Shown: positions 38,462 to 48,160 of the stretch, one piece after another
Numbering within the stretch: position 1 is the stretch's first letter
Layout of the letters: the number at the start of each line of letters is the position of its first letter
NCBI GenBank assembly: GCA_964036045.1
Contig: OZ038379.1
Coordinates: forward strand, 110,051,268-110,115,267
Reading direction: 5' to 3'
From: Eutreptiella sp. 'Long Island Sound 2002'
Lineage: Eukaryota > Euglenozoa > Euglenophyceae > Eutreptiales > Eutreptiaceae
DNA length: 64,000 nucleotides
Notes under the pieces: model-generated
Database searches by the model: none
Seen by the model: the letters and a program-made list of their open reading frames with translations, nothing else
What the model was told of the DNA's origin: nothing
Position numbers and translations under genes: made by a program

Positions 38462-38902
38462 TTAACCGAACTGCCCACGGACAGGGGGGTCTTTGATCAA
38501 CTTCCCCGAAAGGGTTGTGTCCTTCCGTTCCTCAAAAATCTTGTCTCTTTTCTTGGAACACAACTCAGTGTCCACCTGATCGCCAGGAATTACTGTCGAA
38601 AAAACTTTGGCGATTTCTTCGGCCTTGGCAGGAAGAATCTTCTTACAGATGTCCCTAAAAAGGTCCGTATCAACTGCCTCTTGAAGATAGGTGGGTCGAG
38701 TGTCGACATTCCAGAGATTCTCTTCGTGATCCAGCTCCTCGAAATGATCTATGAAAGCTTCCACACGGGGTTTTTCATAAAAAACTCTGAATTTGCGGCG
38801 CGAAGAAAATCTTTTTGTCGTCCGCGCGCTGTAGATTCTTTTGGATGTAGATCGTATTGGGGAAGAGGGAGACGAGGCGGATCCATTTGACGTTGGATCA
38901 CC
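38462..38902 (-). CDS. G2 pol linker between methyltransferase-like domain and RT
   Basis: Open in the pol frame between TAA (38903-38905) and TAA (38462-38464). About 146 codons, Ser/Arg-rich first, then acidic (VEAFIDHFEELDHEENLW) with ILPAKAEEIAKVF. No domain recognised. It corresponds in position to the linker that precedes RT in G1. Confidence 0.55.
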   Translation of the reverse strand, partial: GDPTSNGSASSPSSPIRSTSKRIYSARTTKRFSSRRKFRVFYEKPRVEAFIDHFEELDHEENLWNVDTRPTYLQEAVDTDLFRDICKKILPAKAEEIAKVFSTVIPGDQVDTELCSKKRDKIFEERKDTTLSGKLIKDPPVRGQFG

Positions 38903-39634
38903 TTAGGCATCTGACGGACAAAAATCAGAAAAAATAGATTCATCATCAGTACCACGCTCAACCTCAGATTCAGACCCAACACAGGAATCAGTACTAGAAT
39001 CAGCAGAATCAGAGTCAGAAAGCTTTCCATCCACCAGGAATGCAAGCGAACTCCAGGGCAGCTGTGGCAGGGGACCTGTGTCGTCCCTGGCATACAGCTT
39101 AATCTTCCTGGGAAGTTCGATGTAATCTACACAAATGTCTTGTAATTCCTGAAACCAAGACTTGTCGTCCCACAAGGGCACAACTAAAATCGCCTGGGTT
39201 TTATCTTGCTTGATTTTGTGGATGACCTGCTGGATTAAGTGAAACGGAGGATTAATCCATAACTTCTTGTCCCATTTATGGGTCCAAGCGTCGCGAAAGT
39301 GCTTGTCAAAGCGCTTGTCCTCGCGGTTAGCAAAGGCATCATACTGTGGCCAAAAGGAATGGTGTTCATAAAAATATTCACAAATTGTATCGCGCCATTT
39401 GTCGACAACTCTGTAGGATGAAGAGTGCCAGCGCGAAGGGCGTCGTGGCTGGGAGTCCCTACGAGGACATTCTAACTCTCGGGAGTAATCGGCACTCCCA
39501 TTCACCTCTGCAATGGTGACATCTTCGCCAAATTTTGGTGTAACCTTTTGGTTCAAAAATTCTTCTGCACTTTTAAACCCTGCGTGCAAAAAACGAAATT
39601 CAGGACGCTCCAAGGGACCTGACTCCAGCAAAAA
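38903..39634 (-). CDS. G2 methyltransferase-like domain of pol
   Basis: About 243 codons in the pol frame, just after a TGA at 39635-39637. The core reads YDAFANREDKRFDKHF, then LWINPPFHLIQQVIHKI, then AILVVPLWDDKSWFQEL, then YIELP, ending in PWSSLAFLVDG. NPPF matches the catalytic [DN]PP[FYW] motif of N6-adenine methyltransferases, and the whole pattern resembles the domain found after RNase H in DIRS retrotransposons. Here it lies between protease and RT. Activity is not shown; a degenerate or structural role is equally possible. An acidic Ser/Asp-rich tail ends in TAA. Confidence 0.65.
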   Translation of the reverse strand, partial: FLLESGPLERPEFRFLHAGFKSAEEFLNQKVTPKFGEDVTIAEVNGSADYSRELECPRRDSQPRRPSRWHSSSYRVVDKWRDTICEYFYEHHSFWPQYDAFANREDKRFDKHFRDAWTHKWDKKLWINPPFHLIQQVIHKIKQDKTQAILVVPLWDDKSWFQELQDICVDYIELPRKIKLYARDDTGPLPQLPWSSLAFLVDGKLSDSDSADSSTDSCVGSESEVERGTDDESIFSDFCPSDA

Positions 39635-40165
39635 TCAACGCCGATGACCTACGGGCGCCACCCTGTTCTTGCGGAGCCAAGGATGGCCCAAGTAAAGGTC
39701 ATACTTTATGTCGGCACGATAGAAGTAGTCATCCTTAAGGATAACTTCCTCCACATTGCCATCTTCCCAAAGGTCTTGAGCGACCAAATGAGTTGATATA
39801 TAACAACCGCGTTGCCCACCTGCGAGAGAATGTTCAGAAACTCCCTCGAGGGTAACAGGATGAGGCGAATCAAACACGCAGTCGTCAGGCAAGAAGGAAT
39901 TGGATTGGAGATTTACCTCCGATCCATTGTCACACAAACAAGTGGCGAGGTGGAAATTGCCCTTGCAATCAGAGACCCACAGCTTTGTGACAAACTGACG
40001 GGCCCTGTGCTTGGACTGTACACCAACCTCGTCCACTACAACAGAAGGATCCGCTGCCGGATCCAGGGGAGAGGAGACAAGCGACCCTACATCAAGTAGT
40101 GGTCGAGACGGAATCTCGGGATCATGCCTGAAATCGCCTGGGGAAGGGCGATTTTCGTGGCCCCC
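39635..40165 (-). CDS. G2 aspartic protease region
   Basis: In frame with gag, separated from it by one TAG (40166-40168, followed by GGG). The protease motif is LCDNGSEVNL: Asn replaces the Thr or Ser of the usual D-T/S-G, which would normally weaken or abolish activity unless the family tolerates it. YFYRADIKYDLYLGHPWLRK downstream matches the second half of retroviral-type proteases. The frame ends in a TGA (39635-39637) just before the methyltransferase-like domain. Confidence 0.7.
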   Translation of the reverse strand, partial: GGHENRPSPGDFRHDPEIPSRPLLDVGSLVSSPLDPAADPSVVVDEVGVQSKHRARQFVTKLWVSDCKGNFHLATCLCDNGSEVNLQSNSFLPDDCVFDSPHPVTLEGVSEHSLAGGQRGCYISTHLVAQDLWEDGNVEEVILKDDYFYRADIKYDLYLGHPWLRKNRVAPVGHRR

Positions 40166-43100
40166 CTAGGCGTTCTGACCTCCAGTGGCTGCGTTAACAT
40201 TATGGACACACCCTGATTCGTCGACCCACTCATCTTGGAGCGGATCATCTGCTGGATTCAAGGCATTTTCAACGTAATCCCGATCCGCATCAGACACCTG
40301 ATCTGCACCTGAGACCTGATCCACACGATGGTTGCCCTTTCCACGTCCACGGCCACGGCCGCTGGATGATGGACCTCCACCGTCGCCACGCCCTCTGCCC
40401 TTACCAGAGAAAGGGGTCCCAGAAGGATTTCCCTTACCTTTACCCTGGAATCCTTGAGCATTTCCCTTGTTTGTACCGGATTGAGGGGTTTCACCTGGAT
40501 TTCGATTTCCGCCTCCGGCGTTGCTATTGGGATTTTTCTGGCCGTTCGGCTGCCCACCGGAGCCGGATGGAGTCCGATTTCCTGTGCCTTGGAACCCGCC
40601 AGGGCCTCCAGGATTTTTGTTTCCACCGGAGGGGGTCGGATTCCCTATTCCAGCCTTCCCACCGTGCACCTGTCTGTCATTCCTGTCTGAATTCTGCGAA
40701 TTAGAATTACTGATATTTTCACCAATCACCTTGTGATCGTAAGGAGACCATCGGTGATTATCAGTAGAATGCGTCTTAGCTCGGTTCGTAGAACCTAAAA
40801 GAAGGCAGATGCTACAGTGCTGCTGAACATTCCGGGTGTCATTCACCTTTTTGTTGCCCTTTTGGGCCCCATTTTGGGTGTTTTGCGGGGTATTCTTGTT
40901 TCCCCCCAGACCCTCATGGAAATTCTGATTGGCGGCGTCGGCGAGCCGCTCAACCTCCTCCCAGAGTTCCTTCGGGGTGAACGAAAACACCCAGTTCTTG
41001 GCCTTCAGGCGATGGCCATGGAAGCTTACTCCCCTGTTGAGGACTTGGACAAACAAGTCCCGATCCTCGTGTTCATGAAACTTGATTTTCCACGTCTCCT
41101 CAGTGAATTTCACCTTGGAGAAGGACGTGGGGGAGCACTTTTGAAGTGCCTCCCTGACGGTAAACTTGTTGGCAGAGGCATCGAAGCCTTCCACCTCCGC
41201 CCACCAGGTCTTGACCTTTTCTTCGGACTGTTTGTTCCGAAGGGTGGCGGCAGTTTCTGAGGGGATCTTGTCAAAAATCAGACTTTTCAGCTCGGCACTA
41301 GAAAATGTTTCGCCTGAATGCTCAGCTTCTTCCACTAGATTCCAGAAGCGCTGTTTTTTGTCTTGCACTTCGTGCAAGATTAATCGCGAGAATGAAGGAA
41401 AATTCTTCAACATTTGGTGGTAATGGTCCTCTGGCAGCCGGGATCCACGTACCTCCAACTGTTCCCACACCTCATCAAAGGTAAGGGGGGAACTCGTATC
41501 CTTGCGATCACTCCAAGTCCTGAGCCAAGTGTTGGCCGGCGCTCCCTCAAGGCAATCCAAGAGGGCCATCAGGAACTGATCATCTTGGAGTTTTTGAGTC
41601 TTAACCCACAGTTTAAATTCCCGTTGGAACTGAGGCCAACGTCGGGGGTTCCCATTATACTTCGGTTGCTTGGCAACCTGACGAAGTCGCAAGGAAGTAG
41701 GATTAAGAAGCGAATCCAGCCCAACACCGGCCGTAATGGCAGACACCTTGGCGGCATCATTCGCCACACCAGCTCCGGCGAGGGTCTGGGCGAGCAACAG
41801 CTGGGCTAAGGTATTGGAATCAGCAGCAGGAGGGGCAGTACGGGAGGCAGTTCGCTTGGCATTCTGAGCCTCAGTCCTAGCCTTCGCCGTCCTACTCTCA
41901 GAACGAGAGATTTTAACACTTTCCTTTAGCTTGGTCCTGCTGATCCTTGCATCGGTGGTCCTGGAGTCCACCGAAGGAGCAATTGAAAAAATTTCTGTCG
42001 CTTCCTCCGATGGCTCTGTTGCTTGTTCCACCGATGATGCGCCCTCAGACCGCATGTGCGTCTTGAAAAGATTTCTTATTCCCAGCGTTTGAATAATGAG
42101 GTGCATTTGATCTTTGAGCTGTTGGAGCTCAGCATCTCGCTGGAATCTGCAGGAGCAGTCGGCAGGACAGTACATGCCGTGTCCTGAAGGGCCTGAGCAG
42201 GCTGTCGGACCGCTGATCTCGGTGTTCCGCAGCCAGGAGTCCACTTGGGGAGCTCCTTCAGCCCTGATTTCCAGGCTTGCCTGCCTGGCCGCCTCTAAAA
42301 TTCCCTCCTCAACCGCGGCGGCTAGATCGTCGCGGATGGAAACAGGGGGATGAGGGGCGGAGGGCCCGGGAACAGGTGCCTTCGCCTTCTCCTTCGGGAA
42401 GGGGCTTGCCTCCCAGATCTGCAAAAAAATGGCAAAAAAGTCATCTTCTTGAGAACGCCACCACATCCTGGTATTAATTTCGTTCTGAAGGAGGAAAAAA
42501 TATTCCGTTAAAAAATCAGAGGCGATTCTTTCTTGTTCGATCAGCTTAGACGACGCTAACCAACAAAGGGCCTCAAGGGCCTCAAGGTTACGGGTCACTT
42601 CTGGGGACAAATGGTCGCCCCAGTGTGCCCAAGAGGCTGGTCGATTATAGCTAGGTACCTCACCTGGACCGCCCATCTCAATGTCGTTCAGATCGGCGTC
42701 CGTGGTCTCAAATGTTGGACATTGGTAAGGAATGTTCGTACCTGCCAGCTCCGTAAGGTCCACCGGAGCATTGCCATCGTCGTAGGCTGGCGAATTCCAG
42801 CTGCTCGATGGCCAGTTTCGACTGGGATTATGGTAATCTGGGTCCCCACAGCTGCTGATGTGCGCCCTTCTTGGGCAGCCTGGGCTTGCGCAAGGCATTC
42901 CTTTCAAGGCCTCGTTCGCGCAGCACCATGGCAGCGTGATTGTTACTTCTCCAGAAGCGGCGGGGTCTACGGGGCCGTACTGGGGAGCGGGCTGTGGATA
43001 GGGTGCCACAGGAACAGCATTCAGGTAGCCTCTGCTACCATGAAAGTGCTGCCCTAGGTCGTGTGTGGTGCCGGAGGGCTCAGGGCCGGCAAGACCGGGG

Positions 43101-43204
43101 GGGCAGGCATGCGAGGAGTCGACCTGAACGCTGCTGTTGGGGGCAGAACCAGATACACGGACACCAACGGAGGCGAGAGCGGCAACAACGGAAGCAAGAT
43201 CCAT
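40166..43204 (-). CDS. G2 gag
   Basis: 1,012 residues, starting at an ATG inside the 5' LTR; codons 55-58 (GSRG) are the primer-binding site. The capsid-like region includes PKYNGNPRRWPQFQREFKLW (about 530) and ALLDCLEGAPANTWL. A Cys/His motif, HCSICLLLGSTNRAKTHS..NH (about 800), has C-x2-C followed by two widely spaced His rather than a standard zinc knuckle. The C-terminal 180 residues are Gly/Asn/Lys-rich and likely bind RNA. It ends in TAG-GGG with pol in the same frame. No internal stop, unlike the pol of this copy. Confidence 0.85.
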   Translation of the reverse strand: MDLASVVAALASVGVRVSGSAPNSSVQVDSSHACPPGLAGPEPSGTTHDLGQHFHGSRGYLNAVPVAPYPQPAPQYGPVDPAASGEVTITLPWCCANEALKGMPCASPGCPRRAHISSCGDPDYHNPSRNWPSSSWNSPAYDDGNAPVDLTELAGTNIPYQCPTFETTDADLNDIEMGGPGEVPSYNRPASWAHWGDHLSPEVTRNLEALEALCWLASSKLIEQERIASDFLTEYFFLLQNEINTRMWWRSQEDDFFAIFLQIWEASPFPKEKAKAPVPGPSAPHPPVSIRDDLAAAVEEGILEAARQASLEIRAEGAPQVDSWLRNTEISGPTACSGPSGHGMYCPADCSCRFQRDAELQQLKDQMHLIIQTLGIRNLFKTHMRSEGASSVEQATEPSEEATEIFSIAPSVDSRTTDARISRTKLKESVKISRSESRTAKARTEAQNAKRTASRTAPPAADSNTLAQLLLAQTLAGAGVANDAAKVSAITAGVGLDSLLNPTSLRLRQVAKQPKYNGNPRRWPQFQREFKLWVKTQKLQDDQFLMALLDCLEGAPANTWLRTWSDRKDTSSPLTFDEVWEQLEVRGSRLPEDHYHQMLKNFPSFSRLILHEVQDKKQRFWNLVEEAEHSGETFSSAELKSLIFDKIPSETAATLRNKQSEEKVKTWWAEVEGFDASANKFTVREALQKCSPTSFSKVKFTEETWKIKFHEHEDRDLFVQVLNRGVSFHGHRLKAKNWVFSFTPKELWEEVERLADAANQNFHEGLGGNKNTPQNTQNGAQKGNKKVNDTRNVQQHCSICLLLGSTNRAKTHSTDNHRWSPYDHKVIGENISNSNSQNSDRNDRQVHGGKAGIGNPTPSGGNKNPGGPGGFQGTGNRTPSGSGGQPNGQKNPNSNAGGGNRNPGETPQSGTNKGNAQGFQGKGKGNPSGTPFSGKGRGRGDGGGPSSSGRGRGRGKGNHRVDQVSGADQVSDADRDYVENALNPADDPLQDEWVDESGCVHNVNAATGGQNA
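43029..43040 (-). other. G2 primer-binding site for initiator tRNA-Met
   Basis: TGGTAGCAGAGG on the element strand, directly after the 5' LTR (which ends CTTTCA) and in the gag frame. It is identical to the G1 site although the LTRs are unrelated. Confidence 0.9.
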
Positions 43205-43573
43205 GCTGATTGTTATCCGGCAAAAAATCCCGGTCTATGAAGAAAATTGATGCGGATTATCCTAAGTACATCTGAGTGTCCATATCTGGCTGAAAAGATT
43301 CATATAAATCCGATTGTGAAAAAATATTTGGCTGATTTGGCTTCGGGCGCGCATCAGCGGCAATTGGCGACTCCGGGTAAATGATCAGAACGCGACGGAT
43401 TTACGATGAATGGACCGCAGAATCAGATCCGGCACATCAGAAATTTATAGGTCTGATCCTGAGACTGAGCTGCGGGGCGGCGATTCCGCCGAAGCAGAGA
43501 AATTGGTCAAAATGTAGCCAATCTGGGGCAGATCAGTGAAAATCTGAGCAGATGGGGGTTAGCCGCACTTACA
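43041..43573 (-). repeat. G2 5' LTR (533 bp)
   Basis: Same length as the 3' LTR. The outer end reads GCACTTACA instead of GCACTTTCA, one change in the inverted terminus. Followed at 43574-43578 by the target duplication CAAAA. Confidence 0.92.
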
Positions 43574-43920
43574 CAAAATATCTGGAAATAACAGTTAACC
43601 AATCGGTTACCGCAAAATCGCGAGCCAACTGACAGTCGCCGATACATTGACCATCAGAACGAAAGGCTGAAAAATTACGGAAACATTATGATAATAAAAC
43701 CCTGTTGATTCCTGATATTCCGATATATAAATCTCCGCTGGCGGCGCCTCGGTACTGAATATGGCCGCTCATAGCCGGAATGGCCAAACCTATCACACTA
43801 TCACATCGGGTTAGATCAGGTGGATGGGAGAGTATGATATCAGCCAATGGCGGCTTGCCGGCACATAGATACACACCCCAAGTGACCCCAAAATGGCCAC
43901 GGGGGTCCGAACCGGCTTCA
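43574..43920 (-). repeat. G1b 5' LTR, outer part
   Basis: Resumes the G1 LTR after G2 (CAAAATATCTGGAAATAAC) and ends GGCTTCA, the TG terminus on the element strand. It matches 21225-21567. With 30048-32063 it rebuilds a 2,358-bp LTR once one copy of the 5-bp duplication is removed. Confidence 0.88.
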
Positions 43921-45129
43921 GTAGATATGATTGGCGTAGGTATCACCATGCGCTCGATTGGGGATCCAAGTGGGGGAATTGTTTGCAAATGGATCCAATC
44001 ATTTGTATATTGAACCATGCGCGGATGTCATGGGTGAGCATAGAGATATACTATCATGACAAGTTTGTATTTGGACATATTTTCATGTTTTTGACCTCAA
44101 TTGTTGCTCATTTTTGCGTTTTGTGTACTTATCTGGTCGGCAAACAGCAAGATGTCTATGGACAGTCGAACCATGGTATGTTGTTCATATGTTGGCATAT
44201 GCTTTGGGGTTGAACACCACCATATGCCGGATTGCGTACTCCATTTGGCTTGGCGCACGAAGGATTACAAAAATCGGTCTCAAGATCATGGGCTGACTTG
44301 GGCAGTGCGTGGCGCCCATATCTGAAGGGGTTTCAAAGGTAAAGTGGGGATGTTCATGGGCATTGACCTTTGGTCTCTATCCTCCATGAATACTAGACTT
44401 GGATTCCATGCATACTTTGAGCCTTCGGATAAGTGGTAACTTCAATTTTGAGCATATATTTGATATATGGCCAATATGGTGTGAATTGGCAGTTTTTGGC
44501 ATGTTATGAGTTCAAACTCATGGGGCATATCTCCACGTCCAATCAACTCCCAGTCCAACCAAGGTTATGTCAGGGTAGGGCATGGTCCCGAGTGCCACTC
44601 TACGCCATGACACGCCACCTCCCCCATTGGGCTAGGATTTGGAGGCTTGGGAGAGAACACATTTTTGGGGTTTGTGTAGTGACTTTTGGCACATGGCATT
44701 TAGCCATCTTATTTGACTTGGTTTAGGGCATCATGTTGGCGAGTCAAGGGAAGGTCTTGAGTCCAGGGAATGAGGGGTCTATGGCTGTGATTGTGGAAGT
44801 TTCCATCTTTCCCCAACTTTGCTTTATTTGTGTTCATATGCCAATTTCAGGGCTTTCCTCTTTGGTGCAATTCTTGTACATGCCCGCCACCGTGGGACGA
44901 CCGGTGTGCTGAACGGAAGCCCGCAGCGTGGATTGAATCGTGGATTGGGTTATTGCTGTATTTGTGGGATCCGGTTGCTGTTCAGGGTTGAAGGAGGATT
45001 GTATTTTCTATATTTTTGGATTTTGAACCCTGGATTTTGAGGGATGCAATCGCTGATCAGGAGCAAGTCAGCAGGGGTGACAGGCGGAAGGGGCACAGCA
45101 GGGGCCGATCCTGGTAGGGACCTTCTTTA
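43921..45129 (+). repeat. G1a 5' LTR, second part
   Basis: Begins GTAGATATGA, the bases that follow CATGGGGCA(T) in intact G1 LTRs, so it continues 18053-19198 across the G1b insertion with one T missing. It ends CTTTA before the primer-binding site. The gag ATG (45044) lies inside it. Confidence 0.85.
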
Positions 45130-48100
45130 TGGTAGCAGAGGCGTACCTGCTTCCCCTACCTACCGCCGACCCGGGGACTTCGGCCCCTATGAGCCCTGCC
45201 CAAGTACGCCCCGGGTGCGTATTGTGGACTCGGTGGAGACCACGCCGGAGATTGGAGCCAGAGAAGAGCCGAGACGCTCAGGAGCATGGCGAACTCCGGA
45301 AGTTGAAGCCCGAAGAAAAATACGACGTTCGGGAAGAGGAGGACTTGACATGGAGGACCTGGTCTCCATGTGTGAGCGTCGCTGCCGAAAGGCATGCAAC
45401 CTCCGCTCCGCCGCGGAGGACTCTGAGGAGACCTGCCATTCAGGCAGCAGTGGAGGACGGGCCCGGCGCTACCGGAAGCGCGGGTCACCCAAGCCCGCGG
45501 CAGTAGACGCCGCAGCTTTGGATACGGACCCCAGCCCGGTCAGGCTGTGGGACTCCGAGGGGCACTCTGAGGGCTATCGGACAGCTTATGAGCAACCTTC
45601 GGAGTCGGAGGAGACGGCCAGACCGCCCACAAGGGCGAACACAGCCCCAGAACCCAGCCTGGAGCATGACGCCGAGGCGTTGGAGAGGCCCGCCAGAGCC
45701 AGGACGGCGCCTGTGGCCCGGCACACGGAGCCAACGCGGGATAGCATGGGCGACACACCCATGGCAGAGGAGTCCGCGGCGCCGGGAACAGTGGGATGCG
45801 CCGGATCAGGTGGAAAGCACACTGAGTGCCACTGCGAGCACGTGTCCTTCCTCATGGGCAAGTACCCAAAGAATGGGATGGACGCCATCGTGCATCGCCT
45901 CGACAGCCTGGACAACGCGAAGGACGGCCTAGAGGAGGACGTCGCCGGGATCCTGGATGACCAGTCGGCCGCGGAGAGAGACATGGCGGAGTTGCCAGCG
46001 GAACGGGACCGGTACCGGGAGAATCTGGAGCTGGCCCTGCAGAAGCAGCAGCCAGTGGTGGACAGCCTCCTCCACCTGGTGGAGGACATGTCGGGACACC
46101 TGAAAAGGCTAGAGGAGTCACAACCCCTCGCCTCGGGTCCGGAGCTCCAGGCAAAGCCAGCAGCAGCAGAGTTGGTGGAGCGGGTTAAGCCCCTCAGGAG
46201 CGCCATGGAGAAACCCATGGGCTACCCTGCAGAGGCACCATACGCGCCTCCGCGTGTTGACCCGGATGCCCTGCCTTTTGTTCCCATGTTCAGCGAATCC
46301 ACAATGCTCGGGGAACAAACGGCACTGGCTGGGTCCATGCGGGAAGGGCGCGCAACCACGGACCCGAGGAGCCTGACGGTACAGATGTCCCATGCCGCCC
46401 AGGATTCACCGACCATTAAGACTGCCCATGCAGTTTATGCGGAAGAGGCGATCCAGAGCCAGACCATGCAGGGGCGAACCATGGGAAGCGCCGACGGACA
46501 TGGTCGAGGCCACCCAAGCGGAAGCTTGTGGGTGAAGGACCCCAATACGGGGATCTGGACAGCCGGAGGGGCAAGTGCATCCGGCGCCCCAAACCCCATG
46601 GGATCAGGCCCAGCTGGACCATACCCCATGGAGGAGAGGGACGTACGGGGAGTGTACTCCCATCCCCCGGCCACGGGATGCATCCGTCTTGGCAGAGTGG
46701 TGGCCGCTAACGTCGGGGACGCCGTCAGAATCGACGACCTCAGGGGAATCAAGATCCCCTATTACGACGGGAACCCATCCAACCTGGATGACTTCATCCT
46801 GGACTGGGAGGACTTTGCCGAGGAGGTCGTCGGCGAGATGCAGGGAGCGCCACGGGACAAGTGGGTATGCCGGACATTCCCACACCAGCTGGCGCAGGAC
46901 CTGAAGGAGGAGCTGCGGGATCAGATCCGGGAAGGACTGATCCATACAGAGCAGGCCTGCCTCCAGTGGTTGGAGGATGAGGAGCGGGTGGACGCTCCGA
47001 ACCAGAAGCTGGAGGACTTGTGGTCCATCCCGCTGCAGCTGGACCGCGGTGAGTTGCGGGTCCGGGAGTGGAACCGGTATCTGCGGAAGTACCGACGGAG
47101 CCTCAAGCTGGTTGAGGACTGGAACAAGTCCGGCGAGATCCGTCACCTGCTGAAGGACGTCCTGCCCGGCCACTGGAAGAGGTGAGTGGAGGACGAGGAA
47201 AAGAAGCGAGCCAAGAAGCGGGTGGCGGTGAGGATCATGGCGGCGGAGGATACCCATGCGGGTATCATGGAGTTCTTCAGGAGGAACCTGGGCGAGCCCA
47301 ACCGGATGTTGGGACTGAAGAACGCCGTGTACGTGGAGGTATTTGGAGACACCATGGGGCAAAGGTTGCTGCGCCTCAACAACGTGGAGTGGAGGCGCGG
47401 GGAGCAGCTGAGGATGCAAGTCATCTTCGCCCGCATGAGCCTGGACGAGGTCGTGAAGTACATCACGGTGGAGCTGAAGCTCAACGCCAAGAACGAGGCC
47501 CACGTGCAGGATCGACAAGGCCATGGACAACGAGGCCACCGAGAAACCCGCCCCCATCGGGAGATCTAGGATGACACGGCCAACTCCGCGGAGGATGGTA
47601 GTGGAAGTGGCCAAGACCACTGGACCGGGTCCCGGGAGGATCACGAGGAGGCCCATTTCTTCGCGTTTGTGGCGCACAACGTGAAGGACCATGCACAGGA
47701 TCGGTCCAGATGGAGCTGGGTGGGACCCAAGAAGGGCAAAGAGCCAAGGAGGATCGGGAACCCACCGCTCTCGTTCCGGGAGTACAGGTGTCAGCATGAC
47801 GGGTGCTGGGTCTGTTCTGGCAAGGGACACAACCATGCACACGACCACCGTCAGTGCAAGGTGTATGAGGCGGACAAGAAGGCCTACTTCGCCGCCCGAC
47901 CCGAGAAGAAGCCCAAGGAGCAGCGGATTGCCGATTGGAAGGCGAAGGGCGGAGACGGGGGAAAAGGCCAAGGCAAAGGCCAAGGGAAGGGCGGAGGAAG
48001 AGGCTATGGTGGTGGACCTGGCCAAGACCGACGAGTGAGGTCGATCGAAGAGGTTGCTGAGGACATGTTGAGGACGTTGGAGGAACTCAAAGCCCAGCAA

Positions 48101-48160
48101 CGTGGTGGACAAAGTCCTGGCGGATCGCAGCCGGAAGGGGCTGCGGGAAGTCAAGTCTAG
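45044..48160 (+). CDS. G1a gag with two nonsense codons
   Basis: The closest relative of G1b gag in the window. The frame runs from an ATG in the LTR through the primer-binding site (45130-45141, encoding GSRG). TGA at 47183-47185 stands where G1b has CGA, and TAG at 47567-47569 where G1b has CAG; both are C-to-T. The remaining parts 47186-47566 and 47570-48157 are open in the same frame. The Cys/His motif is CWVCSGKGHNH..H..C near 47800. It ends with the same TAG-AGG as G1b. The product would be truncated after the capsid-like region. Confidence 0.82.
45130..45141 (+). other. G1a primer-binding site for initiator tRNA-Met
   Basis: TGGTAGCAGAGG directly after the LTR and within gag codons, as in G1b and G2. 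Confidence 0.88.

Larger units (their letters stand above)
32064..43573 (-). mobile_element. G2: chromodomain Ty3/gypsy element, minus strand, 11,510 bp, inserted in the G1b LTR
   Basis: Bounded by 533-bp LTRs (43041-43573 and 32064-32596) with TGAAAGTGC/GCACTTTCA ends, and flanked by CAAAA on both sides (32059-32063 and 43574-43578). It has an initiator-Met PBS and a polypurine tract. By eye the LTRs differ at about a dozen to fifteen positions (near 97% identity), so it is older than G3. Gag is open, but pol has at least five extra in-frame stops and a 529-bp tandem duplication, so this copy is dead. Confidence 0.92.
19199..43920 (-). mobile_element. G1b: Ty3/gypsy element, minus strand, inserted in the G1a LTR
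   Basis: Read on the minus strand: 5' LTR (43920-43574 continued at 32063-30048), PBS 30047-30036, gag 30133-27026, pol 26944-22128, PPT 21578-21568, 3' LTR 21567-19211, then a second 12-bp PBS copy (19210-19199). Without G2 it is about 13.2 kb. It carries one nonsense codon in pol and frameshifts at the extreme C-terminus, but gag is open, making it the better-preserved G1 copy here. No target-site duplication is visible at its ends. Confidence 0.85.

Noticed and set aside
43881-43905. Dinoflagellate spliced-leader-like sequence in the G1 LTR (CCGTGGCCATTTTGG against CCGTAGCCATTTTGG)
   Set aside because: 14 of 15 bases match in only one of three LTR copies; the others match less well, and it lies in U3 rather than at a transcript start. 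It is not enough to assign the organism.
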